64,000 nt of DNA from NCEH01 sp002257205 (GTDB taxonomy: Bacteria; Pseudomonadota; Alphaproteobacteria; Rhizobiales; Xanthobacteraceae). The notes under the pieces were generated by a model. It saw nothing but the letters and a program-made list of their open reading frames with translations. It made no database searches and was not told the DNA's origin. The stretch is from the NCBI RefSeq assembly GCF_043195105.1, contig NZ_JBAFWO010000003.1; one strand, 5' to 3'. Below are positions 26,972 through 36,788 of the stretch, piece by piece; the first letter of the stretch is position 1, and every line of letters begins with the position of its first letter. A program made the translations under genes and the position numbers.

Positions 26972-28222
26972 ATGACATTCAAGGAAGCCGCCCGCGCCCG
27001 CCTGTTTCCGGTCGGCGTCCCGCCTCCGTCCGGCAGTGCCGACATGCCCTTTCTCCTGGTTCTCGGTCTCGCCGGGTTCGCCAGCGCGTTCTCGATGCGC
27101 GCGGTGGACCCCATGCTGAATCTGCTGGCCGCGGACCTTGCCGTCACGCTGCAACGCGCGGCATTGCTCGCCAGCGCCTTTTCGCTGCCGTACGCGGCCA
27201 TGCAATTGGTGTTCGGCCCTATCGGCGATGCCGTGGGCAGGGTGCGGCTGATCCGCGTGACGCTGTCCATGCTCTGCCTCGGGCTGATCGGCTGCGCGTT
27301 GGCGCCAAGCCATGACGCACTGCTGGCGGGACGCATCTTTTCCGGCGGGTGGGCCGGCGGGGTGATACCCGTGGCGCTGGCGACCGTGGGGGATCGCGTG
27401 ACCATGCAGCAGCGCCCCCAGGCGCTCGGCCGGCTGCTCATGGCCATCGTGCTGGGCCAGCTCGGCGGCGCCATGGCCTCGGGCATGATCTCGACCCTGA
27501 TCGGATGGCGCGCCGTGTTCTGGTGCACGGCGGCGGTGGCGGGCACCGCGGCGCTTGGCGCGATGTTCTTCCTCAGCGAGACCGCGATCCCGCAACGCCC
27601 GTCCGTACGCGGGGCGCTGGAGCGCTACCGCGTGGTGTTTAGCAATCCGCTCTCGATCCGCCTGTTCCTGGTCGCCGCCATCGAGGGGGCGCTGATCTTC
27701 GGCGTGTTCCCGTTCGTCGCCGCCCACATGGTCGGCCGTGCTCTGGGCGATGCGGTGGAGGCGGGGTTCGCGCTCGGCATGTTCGGCGTGGGCGGCGTGA
27801 TCTACACCTTCCTCGTGGCGGTTCTGGTGCGTCGACTCGGCCTGTCCGGCATGGCCGGGCTCGGCGCCACGGTGGCGGGCGTGTGCCTGATCGCCATCGC
27901 GCTGGTGCCCTCGCTCGGCCTGATGCTGGCTCTGTTCGGCGTCCTCGGCTTCGGCTTCTACATGATCCACAACACCTTGCAGATCATGGCGACCGAGCTG
28001 GTGCCGGCCGCGCGCGGCTCGGCGGTCTCGCTTTATGCGACCTTCTTCTTTTCCGGCCAGGCGCTGGGGGCTCTGCTGGCGGCGCAGCTCATCGGTCTCA
28101 TCGGGCCGGTGGAATTGTTCGCCGGCGCGGGCGTATGCCTGATCGCGCTGGCCTTCCCCGCCTCGCGCCTGCCGCGCCGGCTCAATCAGGTGGAGCCAGA
28201 GCCCGTCGACCTCTCCGCCTGA
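26972..28222 (+). CDS. MFS transporter
   Basis: Twelve-helix major-facilitator permease, 416 residues from ATG 26972. Helix 1 begins near PFLLVLGLAGFASAFS, and the cytoplasmic loop 2-3 motif is GPIGDAVGRVRLIRV. The start is uncertain: ATG 27044 would begin right before helix 1, and several further in-frame starts lie upstream. Substrate unknown; DHA1-type drug or sugar efflux is likely by resemblance. Confidence 0.85.
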   Translation: MTFKEAARARLFPVGVPPPSGSADMPFLLVLGLAGFASAFSMRAVDPMLNLLAADLAVTLQRAALLASAFSLPYAAMQLVFGPIGDAVGRVRLIRVTLSMLCLGLIGCALAPSHDALLAGRIFSGGWAGGVIPVALATVGDRVTMQQRPQALGRLLMAIVLGQLGGAMASGMISTLIGWRAVFWCTAAVAGTAALGAMFFLSETAIPQRPSVRGALERYRVVFSNPLSIRLFLVAAIEGALIFGVFPFVAAHMVGRALGDAVEAGFALGMFGVGGVIYTFLVAVLVRRLGLSGMAGLGATVAGVCLIAIALVPSLGLMLALFGVLGFGFYMIHNTLQIMATELVPAARGSAVSLYATFFFSGQALGALLAAQLIGLIGPVELFAGAGVCLIALAFPASRLPRRLNQVEPEPVDLSA

Positions 28223-28233
28223 GGGCGCACGCG

Positions 28234-30270
28234 TCAGATATCCAGCAGATCCTCGCCGGCGAACGCGGCGCGCTCGGAGATGAAGGCGAAGCGCGCCTCC
28301 GGCTTGTTGCCCATCAGGCGCTCCACGAGGTCCGCCGTATCGGCCTGCGCGGCCGCCTCGATGGTGACGCGCAGCATGGTGCGCGTGCGCGGACTCATGG
28401 TGGTTTCCTTCAACTGCGCCGGCATCATCTCGCCGAGACCCTTGAAGCGGCCGATATCGACCTTGCCGCGGCCGGAGAATTCCTTCTTCATCAGAAGGTC
28501 CTTGTGGGCATCGTCGCGGGCATAGAGCGTTTTCGCGCCCTGGGTGATGCGGTAGAGCGGCGGTACCGCCAGGAACAGATGGCCCTCCTCGATCAGCTTC
28601 GGGATCTGGCGGTAAAAGAAGGTGACGAGAAGCGAGGCGATATGCGCCCCGTCCACGTCGGCATCGGTCATGATGACCACCTTCTCATAGCGCAGGTCCG
28701 CTTCGCGATATTGGGCGAGCGTTCCGCAGCCGAGCGCCTGAAGCAGATCGGATAATTGCTGGTTCTGGGCGAGCTTGTCGCGCCCGGCGCTGGCGACATT
28801 GAGAATTTTGCCACGTAGGGGAAGAACCGCCTGGGTCTTGCGGTCGCGCGCCTGCTTGGCCGAGCCGCCCGCCGAATCGCCCTCGACGATGAAGATTTCA
28901 GACCCGGCCGCCTCGGTGTTGGAGCAGTCCGCGAGCTTGCCCGGCAGGCGCAGCTTGCGCACGGCGGTCTTGCGGGAGACCTCCTTCTCCTGCTTGCGGC
29001 GCAGGCGCTCTTCCGCGCGCTCCACCACATGGTCCAGAAGCCGGTTCGCCTGCACCGGATTGGCGGCGAGCCAGTGGTCGAGGGGGTCGCGCAAGGCCTG
29101 CTCGACGATGCGCGAGGCTTCGGCCGTGGCGAGGCGGTCCTTGGTCTGGCCCTGGAATTCCGGCTCGCGCACGAACACGGAGAGCATGGCCGCGCAGCCG
29201 GTGGTGACGTCGTCGCCGATCAGGATGGCGGCGCGCTTCGCCTGGCCGATGCGCTCGGCGTAATCGCGCAGGCCCTTCAGCAGGACAAGGCGAAGCCCGT
29301 TCTCATGGGTGCCGCCGTCGTGGGTGGGGATGGTGTTGCAATAAGAGGAGATGCCGCCGTCGCCGTCGGCGACCCAGGCCACCGCCCATTCCACCGAGCC
29401 GTGGCCGCCCTGCTTCTGAATGCGGCCGGCGAAAATCTCGCCATGCACCAGCGTCTGGCCTTCCAGATCGCCGGCCAGATAATCCTTGAGGCCGCCGGGA
29501 AAGCGGAAGGTCATCTTCTCCGGCACGCCGGTGGTACCCACCAGAAGCGCGGCATCGCACGACCAGCGGATTTCCACGCCGCCGAACAGATAGGCCTTCG
29601 AGCGCGCCATGCGGAACACGCGGGCGGGATCGAAATGCGCGCCGGCGCCGAAGATTTCCGGGTCGGGATGGAAGCGCACCTTCGTGCCGCGCCGGTTGGT
29701 GATGCGACCGACCTCGGCGAGCGGCCCGAGCGGTGCGCCCTTGGAATAGGTCTGGCGATACAGGGTCTGGTTGCGCGCCACCTCGATTTCGAGATGGTCG
29801 GACAAAGCGTTCACCACCGACACGCCGACGCCGTGCAGGCCGCCCGAGGTCTCATAGACCTTGCTGTCGAACTTTCCGCCCGCGTGCAGGGTGGTCATGA
29901 TGACTTCGACGGTGGACTTGCCGGGAAACTTGGGATGCGCCTCCACCGGAATGCCGCGCCCGTTGTCGGTGACGGTCAGGGTGCTGTCGGCGGCGAGATG
30001 CACTTCGATGAAGGTGGCGTGGCCCGCCACAGCCTCGTCCATGGAATTGTCGATCACCTCGGCGAACAGGTGATGCAGCGCTTTGACATCCGTGCCGCCG
30101 ATATACATGCCGGGGCGGCGGCGCACCGGCTCCAGCCCTTCCAGCACCTCGATATGGGCGGCGGTATAATCGCCCGCCATCTCGGGCACGGCGGCGGGCG
30201 CCTTGGCGCGCGGGGTCGCGGCCTTGCGGGCAGGGGCGGGCGCGGCAAACAGATCGTCGTTATCGGACAT
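28234..30270 (-). CDS. parE: DNA topoisomerase IV subunit B
   Basis: ATPase subunit of topoisomerase IV, decatenates sister chromosomes with ParC. It has 678 residues: GHKL ATPase with VIDNSMDEAVAG and GRGIPVEAHPK, the transducer domain, then the TOPRIM region EGDSAGGSAKQARDR and DADVDGAHI. The short N-terminal Ala/Pro-rich extension (about 30 residues) and overall length favour ParE over GyrB. Convergent with the MFS gene (11 bp). Confidence 0.94.
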   Translation of the reverse strand: MSDNDDLFAAPAPARKAATPRAKAPAAVPEMAGDYTAAHIEVLEGLEPVRRRPGMYIGGTDVKALHHLFAEVIDNSMDEAVAGHATFIEVHLAADSTLTVTDNGRGIPVEAHPKFPGKSTVEVIMTTLHAGGKFDSKVYETSGGLHGVGVSVVNALSDHLEIEVARNQTLYRQTYSKGAPLGPLAEVGRITNRRGTKVRFHPDPEIFGAGAHFDPARVFRMARSKAYLFGGVEIRWSCDAALLVGTTGVPEKMTFRFPGGLKDYLAGDLEGQTLVHGEIFAGRIQKQGGHGSVEWAVAWVADGDGGISSYCNTIPTHDGGTHENGLRLVLLKGLRDYAERIGQAKRAAILIGDDVTTGCAAMLSVFVREPEFQGQTKDRLATAEASRIVEQALRDPLDHWLAANPVQANRLLDHVVERAEERLRRKQEKEVSRKTAVRKLRLPGKLADCSNTEAAGSEIFIVEGDSAGGSAKQARDRKTQAVLPLRGKILNVASAGRDKLAQNQQLSDLLQALGCGTLAQYREADLRYEKVVIMTDADVDGAHIASLLVTFFYRQIPKLIEEGHLFLAVPPLYRITQGAKTLYARDDAHKDLLMKKEFSGRGKVDIGRFKGLGEMMPAQLKETTMSPRTRTMLRVTIEAAAQADTADLVERLMGNKPEARFAFISERAAFAGEDLLDI

Positions 30271-30500
30271 GAGGCTCTTTAAGTCGCTTCAGGGCGAATC
30301 GCCGCCGGCCATCATGCCAGGGCGAGGGGACGAAAGGGAACATACCGGAAACGCGCGCAGCGCGGGACTGGTCACTTATCCCTGTCTTTCGCCTGATATG
30401 GGATCGGTGTACAGACCCCCGACCGAACACACCCGCGCAGCGTTCCGCGCGCGAACGCGTTCGGCCAACGTCGCACAGCCCTTGCGGGCGGGAGAAGGAC
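30271..30500. other. Divergent intergenic region parE-argC
   Basis: 230 bp between divergent genes; it must hold the promoters of parE and argC. I see no box pair good enough to name and no coding potential beyond out-of-frame shadows. Confidence 0.4.
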
Positions 30501-31556
<1,056 letters not shown>

Positions 31557-31588
31557 GCGACCTGCCGTGACCGACTTGTGGTGACGGC

Positions 31589-31622
31589 GCGCGGGCTGCC
31601 GCTGCATGCGGCCCGCGCTTTC
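31589..31622 (+). terminator. Probable terminator of argC
   Basis: GCGCGGGC (31589-31596) pairs with GCCCGCGC (31611-31618), with an inner CCGC/GCGG extension, followed by TTTC. The T-tract is short. Confidence 0.5.
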
Positions 31623-31635
31623 GCGCCGTGCGCCA

Positions 31636-31664
31636 TTGCCTCGCAATTCCCCGGCTTGCTATAG
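31636..31664 (+). promoter_or_regulatory. Putative promoter of gatCA
   Basis: TTGCCT (31636-31641), 17-bp spacer, CTATAG (31659-31664): close to the alphaproteobacterial housekeeping pattern. Start of transcription near 31671 would give a leader of about 125 bases that includes the strong hairpin at 31720. Confidence 0.5.
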
Positions 31665-31719
31665 CGGCGGGGAGGGGCGCGGGCGGCGCGCGGAAAATTG
31701 CAGCGCTCGCGTTCGGAAC

Positions 31720-31747
31720 ATGGTTCAACCGCTTGCGGTTGAACCAT
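31720..31747 (+). promoter_or_regulatory. Perfect inverted repeat / CUUG hairpin upstream of gatC
   Basis: Two 13-base arms, 31720-31732 and 31735-31747 (core GGTTCAACCGC / GCGGTTGAACC), separated by TT. As RNA it forms a 12-bp stem with a CUUG tetraloop 50 bases before the gatC start. No T-tract follows, so it is not a terminator. As DNA it could be an operator for a dimeric regulator. Confidence 0.8.
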
Positions 31748-31797
31748 CTGTCGGCACCGCCCGTACAAAGCGGGGCGGTGCGTGCTGGGAGCTGTCC

Positions 31798-32085
31798 ATG
31801 TCCGTCGATCAGGCGACCGTCCGAAGGGTTGCGCATCTGGCGCGCATTTCGGTGCGCGAGGAGGAACTTGCGCCCCTTCAGGAGGAATTGAACGCCATCC
31901 TCGCCTTCGTCGAGCAATTGTCGGCGCTCGACGTGTCCGGCGTCGAGCCCATGAGCGGCGTCATTCCGCTCAGCCTGCCCCTGCGCGAGGATGTGGTGAG
32001 CGACGGTCATTATCCCGAAAAGATCCTCGCCAATGCGCCCGATGCCGAGGGTGGCTTCTTTACCGTGCCGAAGGTGGTGGAATGA
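31798..32085 (+). CDS. gatC: Asp-tRNA(Asn)/Glu-tRNA(Gln) amidotransferase subunit C
   Basis: Scaffold subunit wrapping GatA and GatB in the GatCAB complex, which amidates misacylated Glu-tRNA(Gln) and Asp-tRNA(Asn). It has 95 residues, with VRRVAHLARISVREEELAPL and the C-terminal GGFFTVPKVVE. GGGAG precedes the ATG. Overlaps gatA by four bases (ATGA). gatB lies about 10.8 kb downstream. Confidence 0.95.
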   Translation: MSVDQATVRRVAHLARISVREEELAPLQEELNAILAFVEQLSALDVSGVEPMSGVIPLSLPLREDVVSDGHYPEKILANAPDAEGGFFTVPKVVE

Positions 32086-33566
32086 CCGCGCTTAATCAGC
32101 TGACCCTCACCCAGGCGCGTGAAAAGCTGGCGCTGCGGGAGTTCACGGCGGTCGAACTGACCCAGTCCTATCTCGACGCCATGGCGCAGGCGCGCGGCCT
32201 CAATGCCTATCTGGAGGAGACGGCCGAGAAGGCGCTCGCCATGGCGGCGGCCAGCGATGAACGCATCGGCAATTCCGAGGGCGGTCCGCTCGAAGGCATG
32301 CCCATCGGGGTGAAGGACATGTTCTGCACCGACGGTGTCGCGACAACCGCCGGATCGAAGATCCTTGAGAATTTCGTCCCGCCCTACGAATCCACCGTCA
32401 CCGCGCAGCTCTGGCGCGACGGGGCGGTGATGCTAGGCAAGCTGAACAATGACGAGTTCGCCATGGGCTCGTCCAACGAGACCTCCGCTTTCGGCCCCGT
32501 GGTTTCGCCCTGGCGGCGCGATGGGGACACCACGCCGCTCGTGCCCGGCGGCTCCTCGGGTGGCTCGGCGGCGGCGGTGGCGGCGTTCCTGTGTGCCGGC
32601 GCCACCGGCACGGACACGGGCGGATCGATCCGCCAGCCCGCCGCTTTCACCGGCACCGTGGGCGTGAAGCCGACCTATGGGCGCTGCTCGCGCTGGGGCA
32701 TCGTTGCCTATGCCTCGTCCCTCGACCAAGCCGGCCCGTTCGCGCGTTCGGTGAACGACGCGGCCCTTCTGCTGCGTTCCATGGCCGGGCACGATCCGAA
32801 GGATTCCACCAGCGTGGATCTGCGCGTGCCCAATTATGAAGATGCGGTGGGCGCCTCTGTGAAGGGCAAGCGCATCGGCATTCCGCGCGAATATCGCGTG
32901 GACGGCATGTCGCCGGAGATTGTCGAATTGTGGGAGCAGGGAGCGGAGATGCTGCGCGACGCGGGCGCGGAGGTGGTCGACATCTCGCTCCCCCATACGC
33001 AATACGCCCTGCCAGCCTATTATATCGTCGCGCCCGCCGAGGCGTCCTCGAACCTCGCGCGTTATGACGGCGTGCGCTACGGCCTGCGGGTTCCGGGACG
33101 CGATGTCGCGGAGATGTACGAACGCACCCGCGCGGCCGGCTTCGGACCGGAGGTGCGTCGGCGCATCATGATCGGCACCTATGTGCTCTCCGCCGGCTAT
33201 TACGACGCCTATTATCTGCGCGCGCAGAAGGTGCGCAGCCTTATCAAGCGCGACTTCGACGATGTGTTCGCGCAGGGCGTCGATGCCGTGCTGACGCCGA
33301 CCACGCCCTCGCCAGCCTTCGGCATCGGCGAGAAGAGCAAGGCCGATCCGGTCGAGATGTATCTCAACGACGTGTTCACCGTGACGGTGAATCTCGCCGG
33401 CCTGCCGGGCATTTCGGTGCCCGCCGGCTTCTCGGCGGATGGCCTGCCCCTGGGCCTGCAGATGATCGGCCGCCCGTTCGAGGAGGAGACGCTGTTTTCC
33501 CTCGCCCAGGTGATCGAAGATGCTGCCGGCCGCTTCCCGGTGGAAGACCTGTGGTGGGCCAAGTGA
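32082..33566 (+). CDS. gatA: Asp-tRNA(Asn)/Glu-tRNA(Gln) amidotransferase subunit A
   Basis: Amidase subunit that releases ammonia from glutamine and feeds it to GatB. It has 494 residues of the amidase-signature family with the Ser-cisSer-Lys triad at Lys78 (GVKDMF), Ser158 (GGSSGGS) and Ser182 (DTGGSIRQPA). ATG 32082 overlaps the gatC stop; longer in-frame starts fall inside gatC. Its stop overlaps the next start (GTGA). Confidence 0.96.
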   Translation: MTALNQLTLTQAREKLALREFTAVELTQSYLDAMAQARGLNAYLEETAEKALAMAAASDERIGNSEGGPLEGMPIGVKDMFCTDGVATTAGSKILENFVPPYESTVTAQLWRDGAVMLGKLNNDEFAMGSSNETSAFGPVVSPWRRDGDTTPLVPGGSSGGSAAAVAAFLCAGATGTDTGGSIRQPAAFTGTVGVKPTYGRCSRWGIVAYASSLDQAGPFARSVNDAALLLRSMAGHDPKDSTSVDLRVPNYEDAVGASVKGKRIGIPREYRVDGMSPEIVELWEQGAEMLRDAGAEVVDISLPHTQYALPAYYIVAPAEASSNLARYDGVRYGLRVPGRDVAEMYERTRAAGFGPEVRRRIMIGTYVLSAGYYDAYYLRAQKVRSLIKRDFDDVFAQGVDAVLTPTTPSPAFGIGEKSKADPVEMYLNDVFTVTVNLAGLPGISVPAGFSADGLPLGLQMIGRPFEEETLFSLAQVIEDAAGRFPVEDLWWAK

Positions 33567-33889
33567 GCCCCGGCGCGCGGCCGCAGCGGGAGGGTATTCC
33601 CGAAGCGCTTGCGGACGCGCGCGACGCCATCGATGCCATCGACGATCAGATCGTGGATCTGCTGGTGCAGCGGCTCGCCGTGGTCAAAAACGTGGTGATC
33701 GTGAAGGAGCGGGAAGGCATTCCGGCCCTGCTCCCGGATCGGGTGGAAGAGGTGGTGGAGCGCGTCGGCCTGCGCGCCGCCGCAGCCGGCTTGCCCCCGG
33801 ACCTGACCGAGCGCGTTTGGCGCGACCTCATCGAATGGACCATCGCCTACGAAGACAAGCATCTCGGCGCACCAAACTCGGGTGAATAA
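33563..33889 (+). CDS. AroQ-type chorismate mutase domain protein
   Basis: Small all-helical protein of 108 residues. The pattern AIDAIDDQIVDLLVQRLAV...VKEREG is that of the AroQ chorismate mutases, which make prephenate; PchB-like isochorismate lyases share the fold. GTG 33563 overlaps the gatA stop; GTG 33551 gives four more residues. Coupling to gatA implies co-transcription, without an obvious metabolic link. Confidence 0.82.
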   Translation: MSPGARPQREGIPEALADARDAIDAIDDQIVDLLVQRLAVVKNVVIVKEREGIPALLPDRVEEVVERVGLRAAAAGLPPDLTERVWRDLIEWTIAYEDKHLGAPNSGE

Positions 33890-34032
33890 TATTTTCTCTT
33901 TACGAAACTTTTTATCCCTTTAAGACATGAATGGCGGCTCCGCGCGGGGGCTGGACCGATTTGTCTTGAACGTCGCGCGACATCTACCGACAAGGCGCGC
34001 AGCGTGTCAGTCTGCGTTCGCGGGGGACGATT

Positions 34033-34905
34033 GTGATCGAAACCAAGCTTATCGATGGAAAGGCCTTCGCGGCCGATCTGCGGGCCCGCATCGCGATCGA
34101 GGTCGCGGATCTCGCCGCACGCGCCGGCGTGAAGCCCGGCCTCGCGGTGGTGCTGGTGGGGGAGGACCCCGCAAGCCAGGTCTATGTGCGCAACAAGGCC
34201 GCCCAGACCGCCGAAGCCGGCATGGCCTCGTTCGAATTCAAGCTTCCGGTGGAGACCGCCGAAGCCGATCTGCTGGCGCTGGTGGCCAGACTCAATGCCG
34301 ATCCGGCGGTGCATGGCATTCTCGTGCAATTGCCCCTGCCGGCCCATATCGACACCAATAAGGTCCTCTCCACCATCGATCCGGCCAAGGATGTGGACGG
34401 CTTCCACGTGGTCAATGCCGGCCGTCTCGCCGTGGGGCTCGATGCGCTGGTGCCGTGCACGCCGCTCGGCTGCGTGATGCTGCTCAAGCACCATCTGGGC
34501 AATCTTTCGGGCCTCAAGGCGGTTGTGGTGGGGCGCTCCAACATCGTCGGCAAGCCGGCGGCGCAATTGCTGCTGCGCGAGGATTGCACGGTCACCATCG
34601 CCCATTCGCGCACCCGCGACCTGCCCGGCGAGTGCCGCACCGCTGACATTCTGGTGGCCGCCGTCGGCCGGCCGGAAATGGTGCGCGGCGACTGGATCAA
34701 GCCCGGCGCCACCGTGATCGACGTGGGCATCAACCGCGTGCCCAAGGGCGATGGGAAGACCCGCCTCGTGGGCGATGTCGCTTTTCAGGAGGCGCAGGGC
34801 ATCGCCGGACTGATCACGCCGGTTCCCGGCGGCGTCGGCCCGATGACCATCGCCTGCCTTCTCCAGAACACCCTGACGGCGGCCAAGCGGCAACACGGTC
34901 TGTGA
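34033..34905 (+). CDS. folD: Bifunctional methylene-H4F dehydrogenase / methenyl-H4F cyclohydrolase
   Basis: Interconverts methylene-, methenyl- and formyl-tetrahydrofolate. It has 290 residues: YVRNKAAQT with the catalytic lysine, ILVQLPLPAH, the Rossmann motif VVVGRSNIVGKP and the closing TPVPGGVGPMT. GTG start 34033 behind GGGGGA. The 143-bp gap upstream starts with an AT-rich stretch (33890-33925). It stands before the pcd-fhc cluster and links it to folate one-carbon pools. Confidence 0.95.
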   Translation: MIETKLIDGKAFAADLRARIAIEVADLAARAGVKPGLAVVLVGEDPASQVYVRNKAAQTAEAGMASFEFKLPVETAEADLLALVARLNADPAVHGILVQLPLPAHIDTNKVLSTIDPAKDVDGFHVVNAGRLAVGLDALVPCTPLGCVMLLKHHLGNLSGLKAVVVGRSNIVGKPAAQLLLREDCTVTIAHSRTRDLPGECRTADILVAAVGRPEMVRGDWIKPGATVIDVGINRVPKGDGKTRLVGDVAFQEAQGIAGLITPVPGGVGPMTIACLLQNTLTAAKRQHGL

Positions 34906-34912
34906 AAGTGAA

Positions 34913-34938
34913 CCGGGACGGGTTTGCGCCGGTCCCGG
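34913..34938 (+). other. Stem-loop after folD
   Basis: Perfect 7-bp stem CCGGGAC (34913-34919) / GTCCCGG (34932-34938) with a 12-base loop and no T-tract. It lies in the 154-bp folD-pcd gap; weak terminator or mRNA end. Confidence 0.35.
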
Positions 34939-35059
34939 ATGATGTTAGCTCTATTCCCAAGAACGGACGCATGGCCCGGACATCCGGAGCACTGCAACGA
35001 CAAGCGGGTAACCGCCGCAGCGTCTTGATCGGGACCCCCCGCTGAAGGAGGCGCGCGAC

Positions 35060-35440
35060 ATGCCTGTCGACCGCAAGAAGACCTATTCGTCCGAAGACAT
35101 CATCACCCGTCTCGCGACCGATCTGCCCCATTGGCGGCTGGAAGACGGCTGGATCCGGCGCACCTACCGCACCAACAGCTGGAAGGGCACGCTGATGGTG
35201 ATCAACACCGTCGGCCATCTCGCGGAAGCCGCCTGGCACCATCCCGATATCACCGCCTCCTATGCCTGGGTCGAGGTGCGCCTCATGTCCCACGACGCCA
35301 AGGGCATCACCGAACGCGACTTCGCCTTGGCGCGGAAGATCGAGGAGGTGGTGCAATGGCAGCCCGGCGCGGAGGAGGGCGGGCCGCTGGAGGGGACGCC
35401 GGCGACCGATCTGCGCTTCGCCTATCTCAAATATGATTGA
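35060..35440 (+). CDS. Pterin-4a-carbinolamine dehydratase
   Basis: Dehydrates 4a-hydroxy-tetrahydropterins. It has 126 residues with the active-site motif HHPD at about 66-69 followed by the W..V and SHD segments (SHDAKGITERDF). Ribosome site GGAGG precedes the ATG. The last eight bases overlap the fhcB start. No aromatic hydroxylase is present; position in the Fhc operon suggests a role with methanopterin-type or other pterin cofactors, which is inference. Confidence 0.88.
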   Translation: MPVDRKKTYSSEDIITRLATDLPHWRLEDGWIRRTYRTNSWKGTLMVINTVGHLAEAAWHHPDITASYAWVEVRLMSHDAKGITERDFALARKIEEVVQWQPGAEEGGPLEGTPATDLRFAYLKYD

Positions 35441-36788
35441 CCCGGCCATGCCCCCTGTTGCGACGTCTCCCGCCGCGACGTCCTCCGCCGCGACATCCCG
35501 CATCGTCACCGACCTGGTGTGCGGATTCTGTGGCCTGGGGTGCGACGACCTCGAAGTGAAGGTCCAGGGCCGCGCCGTGCGCCCGCGTTCCGCTTGCCCG
35601 GAGGCAGCCGCCCTGCTTGAGCGGTCCGACGGTGAGCCGCCCGTTCCACGCGTAGCGGGACGGGAAACTTCGCTGGAGGAGGCCGCCGCGCGCGCCGGCT
35701 CGCTGCTCTCTGGGAGCCGGTCCGCGGTTTTCTCCGGGCTCGGCGCGGATGTGGACGGGCTGCGCGGTGTGTTTGATCTCGCCATGCGGTTCGGCGCCAG
35801 TTTCGATCATGCCGCGTCCAGCGGGCTGTTTCGCAACCTGGACACGCTCCAACGGCGCGGCTGGATCGCCACCACGCTCGCGGAGGTTCGCAATCGCTGT
35901 GACCTGCTGGTGGTGGTGGGTGCGGACCCGACGCCCGACTTCGCCCGCTTTTTCGAACGCGCCCTGCCGGCGGCGTCGAGCGATCCGCAGGATTCCGACG
36001 CAGCGCCGTTGTTCACGGGCCGCACCTGCGCGCGTCGGGTGGTGTTTCTCGGGGATCTTGCCGGACCCGCCGCGCGCGCGGCCCTTGCCGGCAACGAGAT
36101 TTCGCATATTCCCGTGCCGCCGCCGCTGCTCGCGGACGCGATGGCCGGCATCAACGCATTCGTGGACGGGCGCTCCGTGAAGACGCTGGGTGGCGCTTTC
36201 GACGGCGCGCTGGGCGCGGCGCTCGCCGAACTGGCGGGCGCGCTCAAGGCGGCGCGCTATGGCGTCCTCACCTGGAATGCCGGCGCGCTCGATCCCGCCG
36301 AGGGCGAGCGCATCGTCGGCCATGCCGCCGCCATCGTCGCGAAGCTGAACGAGACCACGCGCGCGGCGGTCTTTCCCTTGGGCGGGCGCGACAATCTCAT
36401 CGGCGCGCATCAGATGGCGCTCTGGCGCTTCGGCTATCCGCTACGCACGCTCGTGGCGCACGGCGAAGCCAGCCACGCGCCGGGCCTTTACGCCACCAGC
36501 CGGGCGGTGCGCGATGCCGACCTGCTGCTGCATGTGAGCGCCTTTCGTCCCGATCCGCCGCCAGCCTTTTCGTCTGGCCCGCTGATCGCGCTGGCCCATC
36601 CCCATACCGAATTTCCCCGCGAGCCGGACGTGTTCATCCCCGTGGGCACGCCGGGCGTCGACCATGCGGGACAGGTGTTCCGCATGGACAGCGTGGTGTG
36701 CCTGCCGCTCGTGAAACTGCGCGAAGCCGGGCTGGCGAGCGTCGCCCAGGCGGCCGCCGCGATCCTCCAATCGGTGAGGGCGCCATGA
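35433..36788 (+). CDS. fhcB: Formyltransferase/hydrolase complex subunit FhcB (FwdB/FmdB homologue)
   Basis: Subunit B of the bacterial formyltransferase/hydrolase complex, related to the molybdenum/tungsten subunit of archaeal formylmethanofuran dehydrogenase. It has 451 residues. An N-terminal CGFCGLGCDD cluster motif (Cys30, Cys33, Cys37) is kept, but the region equivalent to the archaeal metal-ligating cysteine reads DHAASSGLF, without Cys. ATG 35433 overlaps pcd; ATG 35448 is an alternative. Residues 10-22 come from three imperfect 15-bp repeats. Overlaps fhcA (ATGA). Confidence 0.9.
   Translation: MIDPAMPPVATSPAATSSAATSRIVTDLVCGFCGLGCDDLEVKVQGRAVRPRSACPEAAALLERSDGEPPVPRVAGRETSLEEAAARAGSLLSGSRSAVFSGLGADVDGLRGVFDLAMRFGASFDHAASSGLFRNLDTLQRRGWIATTLAEVRNRCDLLVVVGADPTPDFARFFERALPAASSDPQDSDAAPLFTGRTCARRVVFLGDLAGPAARAALAGNEISHIPVPPPLLADAMAGINAFVDGRSVKTLGGAFDGALGAALAELAGALKAARYGVLTWNAGALDPAEGERIVGHAAAIVAKLNETTRAAVFPLGGRDNLIGAHQMALWRFGYPLRTLVAHGEASHAPGLYATSRAVRDADLLLHVSAFRPDPPPAFSSGPLIALAHPHTEFPREPDVFIPVGTPGVDHAGQVFRMDSVVCLPLVKLREAGLASVAQAAAAILQSVRAP
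35460..35501 (+). repeat. 15-bp imperfect in-frame repeat
   Basis: Two 15-base units (35460-35474, 35475-35489) plus a partial third code an Ala/Thr/Ser-rich N-terminal stretch of FhcB ahead of its Cys cluster. Confidence 0.7.
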
